NCBI GenBank assembly: GCA_029255685.2
Contig: CM055312.2
Coordinates: 82,342,369 to 82,406,368, forward strand
DNA: 64,000 nt
Reading direction: 5' to 3'
DNA from: Silene conica
Taxonomy: Eukaryota > Streptophyta > Magnoliopsida > Caryophyllales > Caryophyllaceae
The position numbers were made by a program, and so were the translations under genes. The notes under the pieces were generated by a model. It saw only the letters and a list, made by a program, of their open reading frames with translations, was not told where the DNA came from and did not search any database. Below, one piece after another: positions 1-14,200 of this stretch. The first letter of the stretch is position 1, and every line of letters begins with the position of its first letter.

Positions 1-299
1 CAGTTAATAATGTTTTTTGTTATCTTTTAAAATTATTAAAAGCAATTCTTTTCTCTTAGTTTGTAACATGGTCATTATACATGGAGGATATTTATTACCG
101 AGACTCAAAGGATACTCTATTCCAACTCCCAAATAGGCCAAATTGCATAAATTACTGTCACGAGAAGGCACTTCTCAGTAGACCTGGCCCGACCTACCTG
201 TGGATATCGAAGGTAATGGGTCGTGTTGTGTCGGGCCATATCTCAACTTGTCTTGCCTAGCCAAAATTTTGGTTCGATCCACCCCTTAGCCCGGGCAAA
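1..299. other. Unassigned AT-rich sequence
   Basis: No gene is seen. The stretch at about 181-290 is rich in GGGTCG/CGGGCC-type words, which recur in several other repeat-derived parts of the window. It may belong to the LTR-like unit that follows, but no terminal TG boundary could be recognised. Confidence 0.3.
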
Positions 300-2182
300 G
301 TCTAATACTCCTTATTTTTGGTCGAGTAATATTCGGTCTAGTAGGGTCTACTCGGTCTAGTACGTGGGCGTTTGGTCGTGGAGTACTCGATCGAGTAAGT
401 TGTACTCGACCGACTACGCATGCCGGGTGCTTAGTTAGGCTTCTGACTTGGTGGCACTCGACGAAGCTAAGGTGACACTCGGTCAAGTATTGTTGATACT
501 CGACTGAGTGCTCGTTCTGAAATCATGTTTTCGAGCGGTTTTCATTGAATGATTAGGGAGTATACATAACTGTTTCCATTCGTCTTAATCATTTCATAAA
601 CAATTTCACAATCTTAACTAACTCTGTAATCAGTCCAATCACGTATCAAGCAAGATTTTAAGATTGTTGATATGCGGATATCGTAATTTACACACCTACC
701 GAATTTGTAAGTTTTAGATTTTCGTCTTTATTGTTTTTGGTGTCGGACCCAACCCTTAATTTGGGTTGATTTGGAAAAAAAAGGGTTAATTGTGGATAAA
801 TTATGATGTAGTCTGGTTTGATTATCTTTGTTAGGGGGTGATTTCGGAGAGGAGCCCTATTAGACTATAGTAAGTCTTGCTTGTGACGGTTCTTCATTTG
901 TGACGGATATTTTATGAGATAAAATGGATACAAAATGAGTTAGTGGAGAAAGTGGACCACATGAATAGTGTCGGAGAGAGAGAAAAAGTGGGTATTTTGT
1001 GAGAGGAAACGGTATCCGTCACAAGTTTGTGACGGATACCGCCGTCACAAGTGATAATTTGTGATTAGACCATGTTTATCCGTAGGTCTTGCAACTCTAC
1101 TTAGTCAGTTAGTCTTAGTTTCTATATTAAAATATTAACTTTTTCTTAACCTGTTTTCAAGCTCTACCTCTTCATTTCTATCTTTTATCAAGACCTACCT
1201 TAACCTATACTTTTTTTACACTAAACTAGGTTTTGAACAAGGTATTGAAAGGTCTTGGAAGTGTTCTAGGACGTCCAAATTGAACCGCATGGACCTACTT
1301 TCTTCAAAGGTGTTCCAACCTTTTAATTTCTTTTTCCTTTTTTTTATTTGCTATTTTTTTGTCTTTATTAAAGATATAGACCTAGTTAGCCAAACCTATA
1401 AACATAGTCTTAGAAGCATTGATCGTTGCGTTGTGAATTGTTAGCCATGTAGGGATTTCATACTCGGTTTTCCATATGACTGATTATGAGTATGATTGTT
1501 GTATTAGAATTGTGGTATTAGATATTGTGTTTATTGATAGTGAAGCCATTGTCGAGCTATGGTCTTCGCACTCATGTTTGTCTCTTATTGTCCCCATCAC
1601 AAGGGGGTTTTCGCTCATTGCGGTAAGCGGGAATTTAAGTGGCAGGTTACGATCTACCAATGCCAGGGGTGGATTACATGTTGTGATGGGTAATCTAGCA
1701 GGGCTATGCACTACGGTGTGTAGTCGTGTCCGGGATACGGCGGACACTATCTCTTGGAGTTAGGAGTGGATGATTCTTACAAATTAGATTAGATTGGATT
1801 GGATTGGATTGGTTGTTTGCCTTATGATTAATTGTATAGTGAATTGACTTTTGTATATTCTTAAAACTATGGTGAATTATTTGATATTTTCGGTAACTGG
1901 GGAGCAGTGGATTGACAGATGTGATTTGTTGAGTTAGTTGCATAAATGGATGGAACACCGTGTGATCATTTAGCTAGCTTCCGTTGTTACGAGGATATTA
2001 GTTTTACTTTTGAGTTTTAGAGTTGTAATACAGTTTGGTTTTGGTTTGTTTGGCTAAACATTATTACTTTTATATAAATGTTCATTGATGGCTTATTTGA
2101 TACATTACCTCAGACAATCGAGATGGTAGAAGTCTCATATACTAAGGTAGGCCTAGGTAAGATACTTATTAAAGGTGTTACA
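300..2182 (+). mobile_element. Old LTR (solo or truncated), Tekay-like
   Basis: The right end reads like the end of the LTRs at 35500 and 46297: a CCTCAG..A-TCGAGATGGTA block at about 2108, then a terminal GGTGTTACA ending at 2182. A GGGGAGCAG..TGACAG block near 1899 also matches the young LTR near 35212. At 300-520 there are repeated imperfect ACTCGATCGAGT-like palindromes, as in the other old LTR at 43.9-44.04 kb. No tRNA-primer site follows position 2182, so this is a solo or truncated LTR. The left boundary is uncertain. Open frames inside it (for example 1476-1763) have no recognisable product. Confidence 0.5.
869..1063. mobile_element. Mutator-type MITE
   Basis: The ends carry the inverted words CTTGTGACGG (880-889) and CCGTCACAAG (1042-1051). 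They are flanked by a near-identical 10-bp direct repeat, ATTAGACTAT (859-868) and ATTAGACCAT (1064-1073), a size expected of Mutator-superfamily insertions. It is 195 bp and non-coding. A relative with a perfect 9-bp duplication lies at 24661-24829. It is inserted within the old LTR. Confidence 0.65.
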
Positions 2183-5129
2183 CAAAGTCGTGTCAGGCTT
2201 GTGTCGAACTCGTGCCGCTCGTCATGCTTGGAGTATTTTTAATTATTTACCCCTAAAATCGTCGTGTTTGGCCCATTGTGCCTCGTGTCGGGCCGTGCCT
2301 AGACAACGATTTTTTGGAATTGCGGCGTCGCGACCCGCCTCTTCCGATCTTGTCAATCCCACGCCACCTTGTTTTCTTCACTGTGTTGTGTCTTCTCCGT
2401 GCCGAGATCGTGCCGCCCACTTTGGCCCACTTAAAATGCATGTTCTACCCGTGGCTAGGTCTACTTCTCAGTTCCCACGTCAACTACCAAACAAAGAAAG
2501 AGACGGTTATTACAATTGAACGAAAAAGATGAGGATGACGGTCTACCTTATCCTTTTACCCTCTCACAATCGATTAAAATAATGAATAGATGATAACAAA
2601 TACAGTATAATACTTCCTCCCTTATCTCTTCAATTCCATACATTTTCTTTTTAAGCATTATTCACAAATGGAGGGAATTATCAATACAGTATTTACTTCA
2701 TGGCATAAATGATATAAAATGTTGTTTAAATGATCTTGTGCCCAACACATTGTAAATATCAAATTTTATAATTTTTGTTATGTACGAAAGATATGAATGG
2801 AAAAAAAACAAGTATTGATATTTGTATAAAAAGCATATGTAAAAAGTTGAATGAAATAAAGGAATTATATTTCAACCGGTTATTAGAAAAGGTAAAAAAG
2901 AGAACGCGGACAGCAATTCTCAAAAAAGATGCACAGTTTTTTACACAAACGAAAATGGTCATCTCTTTTTTTCCCTGCGTTGGTCTTGATTTTGTTCACA
3001 CAACGGTCTTCAAAAGTTTTGTACATTATTGACACAACCAGTATGCTTATCTGAAGACTGGAGCATAATCTACTACAAAGCGAAACAAAATTTTTTGACC
3101 AAAACACTCTATGTAGAGCCAACATAAGCCTCAACCACAACCTTTTTATCGAAATAGCGCCGGCAGGATCAAACATACAAATATTTATAAAGTCAATGGG
3201 AAAGCTTTCTACATTCACTGGTATTATACTATTTCTCCCGGGGGAGGCTAAACAGAAGGCCACAAAAAATATCCTACTGGGACACCTAAATCCGTTGACA
3301 AAAAAAATTGTATCTAAAATGTGGCCACCCCCAACAATCACCAAATCCTGCAAAACAGTCTTATACCAACCCAGCATTTAGTCTCTGTGCGTTACGTCCC
3401 TGGCTGAAAACCTGTCACAAACCGTGGACGTCTTTGTTACAGGCTCATAGCCTAATTTGAAGATTAAAAAAAAGTTATGGACTATTTTCCACAACGGTGT
3501 CACGTCTCTCAAATGTAGATATGGATGCAAAGTAAGTTGACAGCAACATAATGCAAATGGAATGCTTTTTGGCCTGTAGTTGATTGCATAAGAAATTATA
3601 CCAGGGGACAACAGTCTAGCACTTGCAAAAACAGTTCTACTATTTGAGGAGTAAGACAAGGTGCGAGGTGAGCCTGTGCGCCTCATAGACACGATGGACT
3701 TCCATTTCGGAAAACTACAAAAATGGCCTGATAAACGATAATCTTCATAGTATTCTCCCCATTTACTCTGTCAGTCTCCAAAACCTCTCTTTGACAACAA
3801 GCTAAATATTTTGTTCCATCATATTATAATTATTTATATTTTTATTATATTGACAATCAAAGTTTTAAAACTTCCACTTTCTAAAAATAAATGGGAAGAA
3901 CACTATGGAAAGAAGAGAGTTTTAAGAAAAAAGAGCAAGAAGATTGTAAATCACCTTATCTACAAGGCACACAGGCATTTTGGCCTACAGAGCCTTGTGC
4001 TTAAGCACGCTTGAGATACGCTTTTTTAAAATTGAGATACCAACAAACTTTTGTATCAGATCACGTGTTGCGTGAGCAGTTTCCATGATCATAACATCTA
4101 CAGCTTGTTTAGATATAGGTATTTGGAAGGAAAGCAAAAATTATATAAATTTCCTTTTAAAATTGTAAAAACTGAGGGAGAAGGAAATAAGGGAGATCCG
4201 TCTTCCGTCATTTCTTGACAGACCTAATCTCTCCATTGTTTGAAATATAATTTGGATGAAAATTACAACTCCACTCTCTCCCTCCCCTCTTTCTACCACT
4301 TCTCCTTCCATTCAACATTGTCATCCAAACAATGTGCTAATACGATTTAAGAGCTGTAAAAATTGAAATGACCAAATTCTGGAGTAGTCAAACAGCAAAG
4401 ACACCCAACTAATATTTATTGCTTACCATTTGTAAAATTTGTGTACAGCCAAAACCAGCAGTTTCAGAAGGGACACCTAAGGATGCTGAGTAAGCACTGC
4501 AAGATCCAAAAAGAAAAACAATAAGAACAAAAATAAGAGATTTCACTATCTATAGCTCCACAGTTACCTTAGCATGTTAGTATGTATAGCTTCTCAAGCA
4601 AATAAGCTACTAGTGTAATAAAAAAGCCAGCCAAAAAGACCCAAACTTAAAATCAAACAAGAAAGTTCAAATACTACATTTACCCGATCCTTCTATTTGC
4701 ACATCCTAGTCAATACAACAGCACAGATCGCTACACTTGCGTGCAATGCATACTAACTGGTGCATACAAAAGTTATGGTAATTGGTAAACATCAACAGAA
4801 TTGCAACAAAAAACTATTTTCGCAGGGAAAAGAAATAGATAGAAAGAAAGAAAATATTAACAATCAAACACTGTTTATATCACAATATATCAAGAGCTTA
4901 TGCGTAACAAAAGCAAGATATGTATCAAAACTTGGGGAAGAAAACAAAATCGTGCTTAAGTAAACGATCTCCAGAACATAACCATATATTAAAATCAAAC
5001 AGAAACAAAGACCCTTACACAACATCATATTTGATAAAACCAAAGATATTGATGGAAACAAAAAGGTTCAAAGAAACAACCTACGCATCAACAAAAAGGC
5101 ATAAACCATTAAAGAAGTAAGAATGGTCA
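2183..5129. other. Intergenic region downstream of COPB2
   Basis: No gene could be assigned. The stretch 2183-2530 is richer in G+C and repeat-like. On the minus strand, 4427-4496 looks like a 70-nt internal exon (acceptor TTGCAG, donor GTAAGC, open frame), and about 4040-4110 is open as well, but the two do not join in frame and neither is recognised. An open frame on the minus strand at 2883-3377 has no family signature. These could be decayed exons of an unknown gene. The COPB2 3' untranslated region probably occupies the right end. Confidence 0.35.
4106..4338. mobile_element. MITE-like segment
   Basis: The edges are weakly inverted: TTGTTTAGATA at the left, and a reverse complement of ATTGTTTGGATGACA at the right. 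The interior is non-coding, with purine-rich and pyrimidine-rich halves. No clear target duplication was found, so the call is tentative. Confidence 0.3.
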
Positions 5130-5160
5130 CAAGGGAAGGGAAGGGAAGGGAAGGGAAGAA
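5130..5160. repeat. (AAGGG)n microsatellite
   Basis: About five uninterrupted GGGAA units, lying in the probable 3' untranslated region of the COPB2 gene, about 90 bp beyond its stop codon. Confidence 0.85.
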
Positions 5161-5248
5161 AGAGATCAGGTATGGCACTTCAGAGGAAAAATCAATTAAT
5201 CACCAGAGACAAAATTTGGATTTTCAACACCGGTCCAACCAATTGCCT

Positions 5249-8200
5249 TTAAGCTGATGGGGTTGCGTCATTATTCGTACCCCACTCTTCTTCAGCTTCG
5301 TTACCATTGACGAGCACAGCACCATCATTAGAATCAGCGTCTACAACAACAGCCTCTTCCTGGCTCTCATCTATTTCATTATGCTCATCATTCTCTTCAG
5401 TGCCCTGCCAATCAGAAAACCCATGGTAAATATTGCAGCACGCTTTTGCAACATCTCTGTAATTAGTTAAGTATACGGATCAGCTTATCGCTATAAACAA
5501 TTCATGTCGCGAATTATTTTAGAAGGCAGAGATAAACAATTTCCAGTTCAATTATCTACATGATATTCGAGTTGATGGAGAAGTCTTCGGATCAAATATG
5601 ATAAAATAGTAAGTAGCATACCGCATCTTCATGCATTACGTCTCCATTTTCATGAGGTTGGTCTTCCTCTATCTGCATACTCTTAAAGGCCTCAACAAGA
5701 TCTGTTTTAGATCTCTCTGCATATTCTAAGTATTGCTCCGCAGAAGGATAACTGCCCCTGAGAATGAGAAAAATGGTGATCTCAGACTTCTTCAACTGTG
5801 AATTGCTGAATGTATATACGCGTGAAAAAACGTTTCACGAATTGGAAAAGATAAAACCTACAAATAGACTGCAAAGGGGCTACCGAACAAGAAATTAATA
5901 AAAGTTGTACCTTGTACCAGCAACTTTAGACTCGACAGCTAGAGCAATTTGCCAATCGTCAAACAAATTAGAATACTCCTGGGGATCAGCCAATGACTCT
6001 GCAGCCTTGGGATTTACCTGCAGCAATGTCATACCATCCTATGAGATTGATACAAAAACATTGCCCCAATGCCTCAAGGGCACCAACAAATAGTAGGGTT
6101 AGGGGGTCGGTTGTATGCAGCCGTTGAGTGACCCGGAATTAAGATTGCTCATGCACGTGTAAAAATTAATATAATAACCTTATCAATTCCATCATAATCT
6201 AGATCCAAAGAATGACTTGTTGGCTCCATTGGGAATGGAAAACATCGATTAATGGCATATGAATTTAAGTCGATATCAAATTCCAGACTTAAACATAAAA
6301 CAAAAGATATAGTTCGAAGTCCTCTTGTCTCTCTCTGATATTTCATTTATAACAGCTTTAATGACCTCAATTACGCTTATGGACTTATGGGTGTGACTGC
6401 GTTAGATGGACATCAACTATGACAAGCTTAATAATATGAGAAAAAATAAGATGTCAAACTGGTTGATAAGCACGCTTAGGTGCACGGAGAAGGTATATAG
6501 GCACCAGAACATGTTAATGAACACATTTCCACTTTATTAAGTTCACATCTATATCTTAGACCCCACTTGAATAGATAATGTCACAACATTACAAATTGTT
6601 CGAAAAATGAATGCCGCCACAAATAAAAATGACCCTGCAAATAGAAAGAGCATGACCTTGCTGAGATCCTTTCTCCATAACGAAACAATCTCAGACACCT
6701 TGCTGGGAAGATAAGAACGTGCCATCAAGGCAGCCTCTGGAATTCGGTTGCTGCAGAAACAACATCAAATTCAGAGCGCAATTTAACTGATGACTAACAA
6801 AAAACGAGATCCTAAAGAAGTCAAGTTAGATCACTTCCGCGGTCGGAGTTGTACACAACCTGTCTATCAACAGCTGGAGACACTCTTCCAATTTGCCCAG
6901 CATGAACAAGCAAAGGAAAGCAACATTGTTTTTCCCTTGCTCTTTTGCTTGGTTTGCAAGTTCTGAAATTCCTTCAGCGTCTCCAATCGACGAATAAAGC
7001 AACAACATGCCACTGAAATCCATTGCATGCTTCAGACATTCTTCAGCCATTTCAAACTGCAATGGACATGGACAGAGACTCAAAAAAAGAACATTCAGCC
7101 TACAAATAATTTACCTTTGACTCTGACGTTACTTTCCCAGCATATAAAATTACTGAATCCTTCTAAGCAAAATAAGATCAATGTAAAAGTTATATTCAGG
7201 TAACTGCCAACAACTAAGCAGGAACCTTAGAGTGATAACTGTATGAAAATATTAAGGATTTAAAAGGCTCTTCATAGTTGAGAGTTTGACAACAACAAAA
7301 GTGACGTCTTTAAAGATAAGTTGAGCATTTTGAACTTGAGCTGGTTGTTTTGCAAACTATAAAGACGAGAATAATAGAAAAGGGAATCATATAAGATAAC
7401 CAACTACCTTTCCACTAGACATTGCCAATTCACCCAGTTGCTTCCACTTTGATTCACTATGAACTTCTGTAGCAATTTCCTGAATAAAAGAATTCAGTCA
7501 GCATGTCCCATAAATGAGGAATTTTGCAACATAGGAAACTGGGCCCTTTTTACCTTTGCAACCTCTAACCTGCCAAGCTGTATGGCAAGCTCAAACCTAT
7601 AGTCAAGGTCAGTTGCCACTTCAAGTGCCTCTTCTATCATCCCACGTGATTCAAGAAAGCGAGCCACGCTGGAACCAAAAAGGAAGTTAGATTACATGTG
7701 AAACAATATGTAATGCAGAAAAGGGACAATAGCACAAAGTAGTTGCTCAGCTACCTACTACGCAAGCTTTAAAACAATATATGTAAAGAACAATTTTGTA
7801 AAAAAATAAATTATTTTGACCCTGTCTTAAGCAACCTTTGACTTGTATTCATGTAATTAGTGTTTACCCGGTGTCAGCATATTTAAAAATTTGTAAAAAA
7901 CATAATGCAATGGGATTATTAATATTGAGTTCAAGAAATAAACTTTCATTTGGCAATAAGAAGTTTACAGATCGAGAAACATCGAGTGTTGATGCAAATA
8001 TAAAGTTCAAAAAGAACTAGTAAGATGGACTCCAATTTAGGCTTTTCAGATGATCAAACTCACCTATTATGGTGCTCCTTCGGAATTGTTGGCAAAATCG
8101 CACAGGCAGATTCAAAATCTCCACGCATCACTAGAGTTTTGTATTCAATCAGGCTAAGGAGTAATGTGTACCCTATCACACTGTAATCACGAAGTGGAAA

Positions 8201-11200
8201 AGAATGTTTAGCAATTTTATCCTATCACAGAGATGCCATTGTTTAGAATCAGAACGCAGTAAAAACAAGCTCACTTGAATTCTTTGTCAATAAGATACAC
8301 CCGACTTTGACTAGCAAGGTATCCCAAGAGGTACATTGGACGATCCAAGTGAAACATAGTGGTCACCTGGCAAACCATCGAGAGAATAAGGCAGATTTGG
8401 AGAAAATATGCAGGCACACAAGATAAAATTTCGTTCATAGATAAGAATGGACTATACCTCACCACCCACACAGTAATTAAGCCTCCAGGAAGAGTTGTTA
8501 TAAATGAAACAATCTCCAACCCATATTCCAGTTCTTACACGTTCATTTGTTTCATGGAGAAGTTCAAACGCATCTTCTACCCCTTGCTCGTCCATAGGTT
8601 TTCCACTATCCAGATAGGATGACACCACATCACGCTGTTAAAAAGAACATCACAATCAAGCACGGCAACCATATGTACTTCAATATGTAGAAACAAACAT
8701 AAACAGAGAAAGCAGTTCTGACATTGTACTTCAATATGTAGAAAGATGTATCACTAGCAATAGCCACCATGTCACCACTATCGGCCCAGTAAAGGTTCTG
8801 TGATGATCAATACACAAACAAAAGTTAGAGTGTGCGATCAAGCCGGAGCATGATGATAAAGAGTACCTAGTAAACACCCTCAGGCATAAGTAACCTATAT
8901 ACAGCGCACTCACTTTTACGTTAACTTCAATTCTCCGTATAAATCTGCAGTCTATCCAGTCATAAAAGCATATAAAATCATTGGAACACATAGCCAATAA
9001 ATTTCCACCATACATCCTCTCTGCAGAAAAAGTTGGTCGAATACTCTTCTTTTCCTGCAAGAATCCATAAACCAGAGCAATAAGCAAACCATATCAAATT
9101 AGCAGTTCTGATCAAAGGCAGCAACGGGTCACGAAAGACAAATGGCTATACAAGTATTGCTTCGAAAGAATTCCAGCTTCTCTGTCCGAGTCATGTCTAG
9201 ACAATAAATAAGGGAACATAAAAAACAATTGCATCTTCACAAAAGAATTCATATAAGCTCAAGTAATGTCATGAAAATCCAACCAGGGGATTCTCAGATG
9301 GCAACACTAAAGTTTCCACTGATTTACCCTGGGGCCTGGAACAGAAAGCAAGCTAAAGCAAATTCCTAAGGAAGCGCAATAAAGACCTATGCCAAGTGCT
9401 CATCATGGTCTAGTTATAGATATCATTGTAGAGTGAAACAAACGAAGTAACAAAGAATCAACACAAACCTGAAAATTTTTGCTGAAGATCTTGATCTTGG
9501 AGGTGCTTTCTCTAACAGCATACTCTCCTTCAGATGACCAAACAAACTCCAATGCTGAGCCAAATGACCTATTCCTCCAAGCCACGGCTGTATATATAAT
9601 ATATTCTCCATCCCCACAAACCACAACAAACCTCCCATTTGAGTTGTGCTTTAAATTCTGAAAAAATAAATGCAGTTGAATAAGAGAGTAGGTCACGCAC
9701 ATCACTGTCACAACCTTTTCAAATTAAATTATCACGGGAACATAGTTCAATAACTAAATAACTGAATCCTCAATTGGAACTTTCATAACGTCATGTCGTT
9801 ATCTATCAAAGAGTGTCTGTTCTGCTTTAGTTTAGGTTTGTCCTACAACCGGCGGTAAGTATCTTGCACAACACCCCGTGAGAGGGAGTATAACTGTACA
9901 AGTATGACCTCCTGCTAACATATCTGTTCAAGAAAGTCTACTACTCAATGATGAAAACATGAGTACATGACTGACCTGTGGGTAAAGATCACAAGTGCCC
10001 AACTCCTTCACTGCCAATGGTAGCCTTTCACCATCTGTCACCTGAGAACACAAGCAGACAATAAAGGCAAAAATCCATTAAAAGAACTAAACACTGAAAA
10101 TTCTCGTCTACAAGTAACCTAATCAAATAAATGTGCAATCTCGCTCAAACCTCATAACCGGCACCAACACGTCTGATATCAACTGTTTGAATTTCATTAT
10201 GCCTTGCCCATATAATCTTTCCACTATTATCCATGCTTGCTGCAGGTATTTCACGACCAATCTTAACCATAATGGTCCCTTCATCATAACCTATAACAAC
10301 ACTGAATGAAAATGAAGAGCAATTAACCGTGTTAAAGACCGTGGCTTCAAAATAGCAAGTAGTAACAGAATAACTAAGATAAATCAACATATCAAGACTT
10401 TATCCAAGCTAATTATGCAGCCAGAAAACAAATCAATAGGTGTTATCGGGAGGGAGGAAACAAGGGAAAAATAAATGCAGCTATATGAACCAAGTCCATA
10501 TCCCCATAGTAATTGATGAAAAGCTGATGTCAATTAAAAATACAAATATGGAGTTTCGCCACAAGAGCTTACCGACGAGAACTCTTGACGTATCCAATAG
10601 CCCAAACCCTTTCAAGCCCATAATTGAGGGTATTTTCAAGCCTGCAAATTGAACTCAGCAAATTAGAACCCAATTGTAAACACTGCAATCATGTCTAAGA
10701 GATGCAAACGTCATCTACAAACTACTATAAAGTAGAATAGAGTAATAGACTGCTGACAGTCTCACAGGTGAATACTCAAAATCCACAGGACTTCAGAAAA
10801 TCATGCAACCATAAAGATTTAAAGAGCTTTGGCATGATGTGACAGATGGCAACCTACCTTAGCTCTTGAACCACCTATGTTAAAACTTTCAAACAACATT
10901 GAATTTACTCTATATGATCGATAGCTATAGGACATCAACTGAGTACACAAAGTTCAGAAGAAATCGTAGATCCAATTATGCAGTACTTTCTCTGCTCTAA
11001 TTTCAAGGACGCAAGAACAATATACTTGAAACAATATGTTGTTGAATCCTAAGTAATTCTAGGGTAAGGCTGCCACATACTAAAGGACCAATTGCTAATG
11101 TCATGTCCACATAATAATCTTACCCCATGTTTAAAACTCAATTCTAGTTACGGGCCTCAATGTACTACTCACCGCCCTCTTTTCTCTCTCCTCACTGGAT

Positions 11201-14200
11201 TCCATCAGTCAACAGTTCACTACCATCAACAGTGACCCTGATATCGGCCTCCACAATAACAATGATTGATAACGTTAACTACCATTATTAGCATGATTTC
11301 CAGCCTCTCCGATGTTGGATCTAGTTACTTTAGATAAGCATTGAATCCCCATTGCGCGCATGATGGCGGCGCTCCCACTACTACCGTCGCCTATCCTTTC
11401 TAGCACCAATACACCTCTCTCATGATACTAACTCCCTTCCCCACACTCTCAATCTCTCGCCTCTCGTTCCTCAAATTACGAGTTTGACCATCGTTCTCTA
11501 AAATGAGTTACTTATGAAAGATGATCTATAAACTTTTAGGGCATAATTTAAGTCTTGACTTTGTTGCTTTTGAAGGATGATTTAGTTACTTTTATGGTAT
11601 GATCTGGTACTTTTGTTTTACATCACTACTGAAACACTTGCAAGTTGCTTTGGCTTAGAAGAGAAACAAAACAAGAGAAAGTGAGGGAAAAAGAAGGTGA
11701 GTGTCTGAGGTTAGAGAAAGTGGAGGTTGACAAGGACTTGATGGTGGAAAGTGATAAGTAGGGCAGGGAGATAGGGGTGAACGCTGGTCTTGGTAGTGAA
11801 GGAGCACGCATAGAGTTATGGTTGAAGATCCAGGGTGGGGCAGAGAAATATGGCCGTCGACATAAACATCGGTAGCCAGCGATGGCATAGGACATGGAAG
11901 CGAAAATATTAGTGAACAATATGTGGAGGAAAGAAAAGGTCATTTACCGAACATGTTAAATTTAATAATATTCGTGTTTTTAAGTGGCCTTATTATACAA
12001 AAAGACCTCCTTTCTTTAGAATTTGTAATCTTTCTTACTATGTGTATAAATACACAAAAAGTTAGGACAAAACATAATATAGATATTGGCTAGGATGACT
12101 GCCTTATAATAGATAAGAGAGATAATTAGAACTTCTCTCAAAGAAATGAGTCTCGAACCCCCATCACCTTAGAAAAGAATAGGCTCTTAACCAACTGAAC
12201 CATCATCGAATCTCAAGCAATTTAAAAAACTTGGAATTACAAAGTCAAAGCATCTCCTACTTCCTGCATCATCGCAAAACCAATTTTAGAGCATAGTACT
12301 TACCTGTAAGTAGTAGAATGCCATATGCGGACAGTTCCATCCTCAGAACCAGTTATTATTATTGGAAGCTCGGGATGGAAACACACGGCAGAAACATTGT
12401 GTGTGTGCCCTTCTAAAGTCTGAACACAACTTTTTGTCTGATAATCCCACACCTGTAATATCAATTATATTCAACTAGCTGAGCACCTTAGAAAACAATA
12501 ACCAAGTAGGCAGTAGCCCAAGGCCATAGCAACCTAAACGAAACCAGGGCTTAGCAGATTGATCACACCTTTGCTGTGTGGTCATCAGAACCAGAGATCA
12601 AGTACGGTTTGTCACCACCAGTAAAGTAATCAACACAATTTACTCCTTTCACATGGGCATCCAATGTAAAATTAGGATCAGGTGAGCCGAGATTCCAGAT
12701 CTGAACATTATAAGCGCTTCAATTAAACATGATAAAAGATGATTCTGGAAATCTGATGGAAAAACTAAAATAAGTTAAAGACCTTTATAGTACGATCAAG
12801 GGATGCACTAGCAAATGTGTTGGTATCTTTGGGGTTGAAAGTAACTTGCATCACATAGTGGGAATGACCTTCAAATATTTGTGTGCACATCCAACCTTTG
12901 TCCCAATCCCAAAGCTTAATGAGCATGTCGTCAGATGAAGACAGCACTATTGGAAGTGTGGGATGCACAGCTACACACCTAATGTAATCGGTATGAGCTT
13001 CAAATACTTTAACCTTGTCCATCGTATTGTAGTTGTACACACGAACGAACATGTCATCAGCTCCAGCAACAACCCATTGTTTACGTGAAATAAACTTGGC
13101 AGACCTAACTGTTGATAGTTTTGCGAAAAAATGAGATAAGACTGACTGACTGACAGCAACACACTAGCAATGTCATAGATAAGAAGCAACTCGTAAATGT
13201 AATGTAAAGAAGAAATTGATACCTGGTAGATCGGAGACTTCAAAAGACTTTGCCATTGTCTGAAACATCACAAGTAGTATTTAATGTTTGTAATTAATTC
13301 ATCAATAAGCTGTACACTTTTAGAATAAAGATGCAACAATATGAAATATAAAGGTTCCATAAATTATAGTATAAAAAGAGATAGGAGGGACGGAGGGTGG
13401 GTGGTTTACATAAGCTTGTACCCCTTGGCTGACCAGATATTTACTTTTGTGTAAAGATTTTATTTGTTTTCTTGACTGTGCATTAACTCCTTTTTCCTCG
13501 CCCTTATATCCTCCCACATACCACCGTCCTTTCCGACCTTCAATCTCACAGTCTATCTCCCCTAAAGATTATCTCATCATCTTAGATTTTTTTAAAGAGC
13601 ATCAGCATCCCTTCAATATTTTACCAACATGGCATTTTCGTCAGCATCGCCACAGCTATTTCAAGTTTTCAACCACCCAATATTAGCTCAATTGTGTTTA
13701 GAAGGCTTTACAACCACTATCAATTTCCATCACGTTGCTGCAATTTGTCGCACATAGAATCACCATATATAGCAGTTTAAGCTGCCTGATATGGACAGGG
13801 ATAAGCAATTTTTAGTTTTTGACCTTAGCTCCATTGTATATAGAAGGCTTTATAACCACTATCAATTTCCATCACGTTGCTGCAATTTGTCGCAACACAA
13901 AATCAGCATAAATACCAGTTTAAGCTGCCTCATATGGATAGCAGGTCAGCAATTTTGGCTTTTGAATTTAATTTGCTTGTATCATCAATGCTCATAATAA
14001 GTATAATTTTCAGTATTGGTATTTTTGTTGTCGCCTTCTGTTCTCTGCAAGGAAGAAATAAATAGACCTGTTCCTTTGTTCTTTTATCATAATGTTAATT
14101 TTAATTATAGGGTAATTGAATTTGTATGAGTGTATGATAGTGCACTAAACTTTGAAATTTGATGTTGGTAACTTGGTATTATGTGATTTTTTTATTGACT

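Noticed and set aside
286..486. Minus-strand open frame at the left edge
   Set aside because: It translates the ACTCGA palindrome cluster and shows only repeat-derived residues.
12137..12215. Possible tRNA gene on the minus strand
   Set aside because: Box A and B words are present but no acceptor pairing or anticodon stem is convincing; called SINE-like instead.
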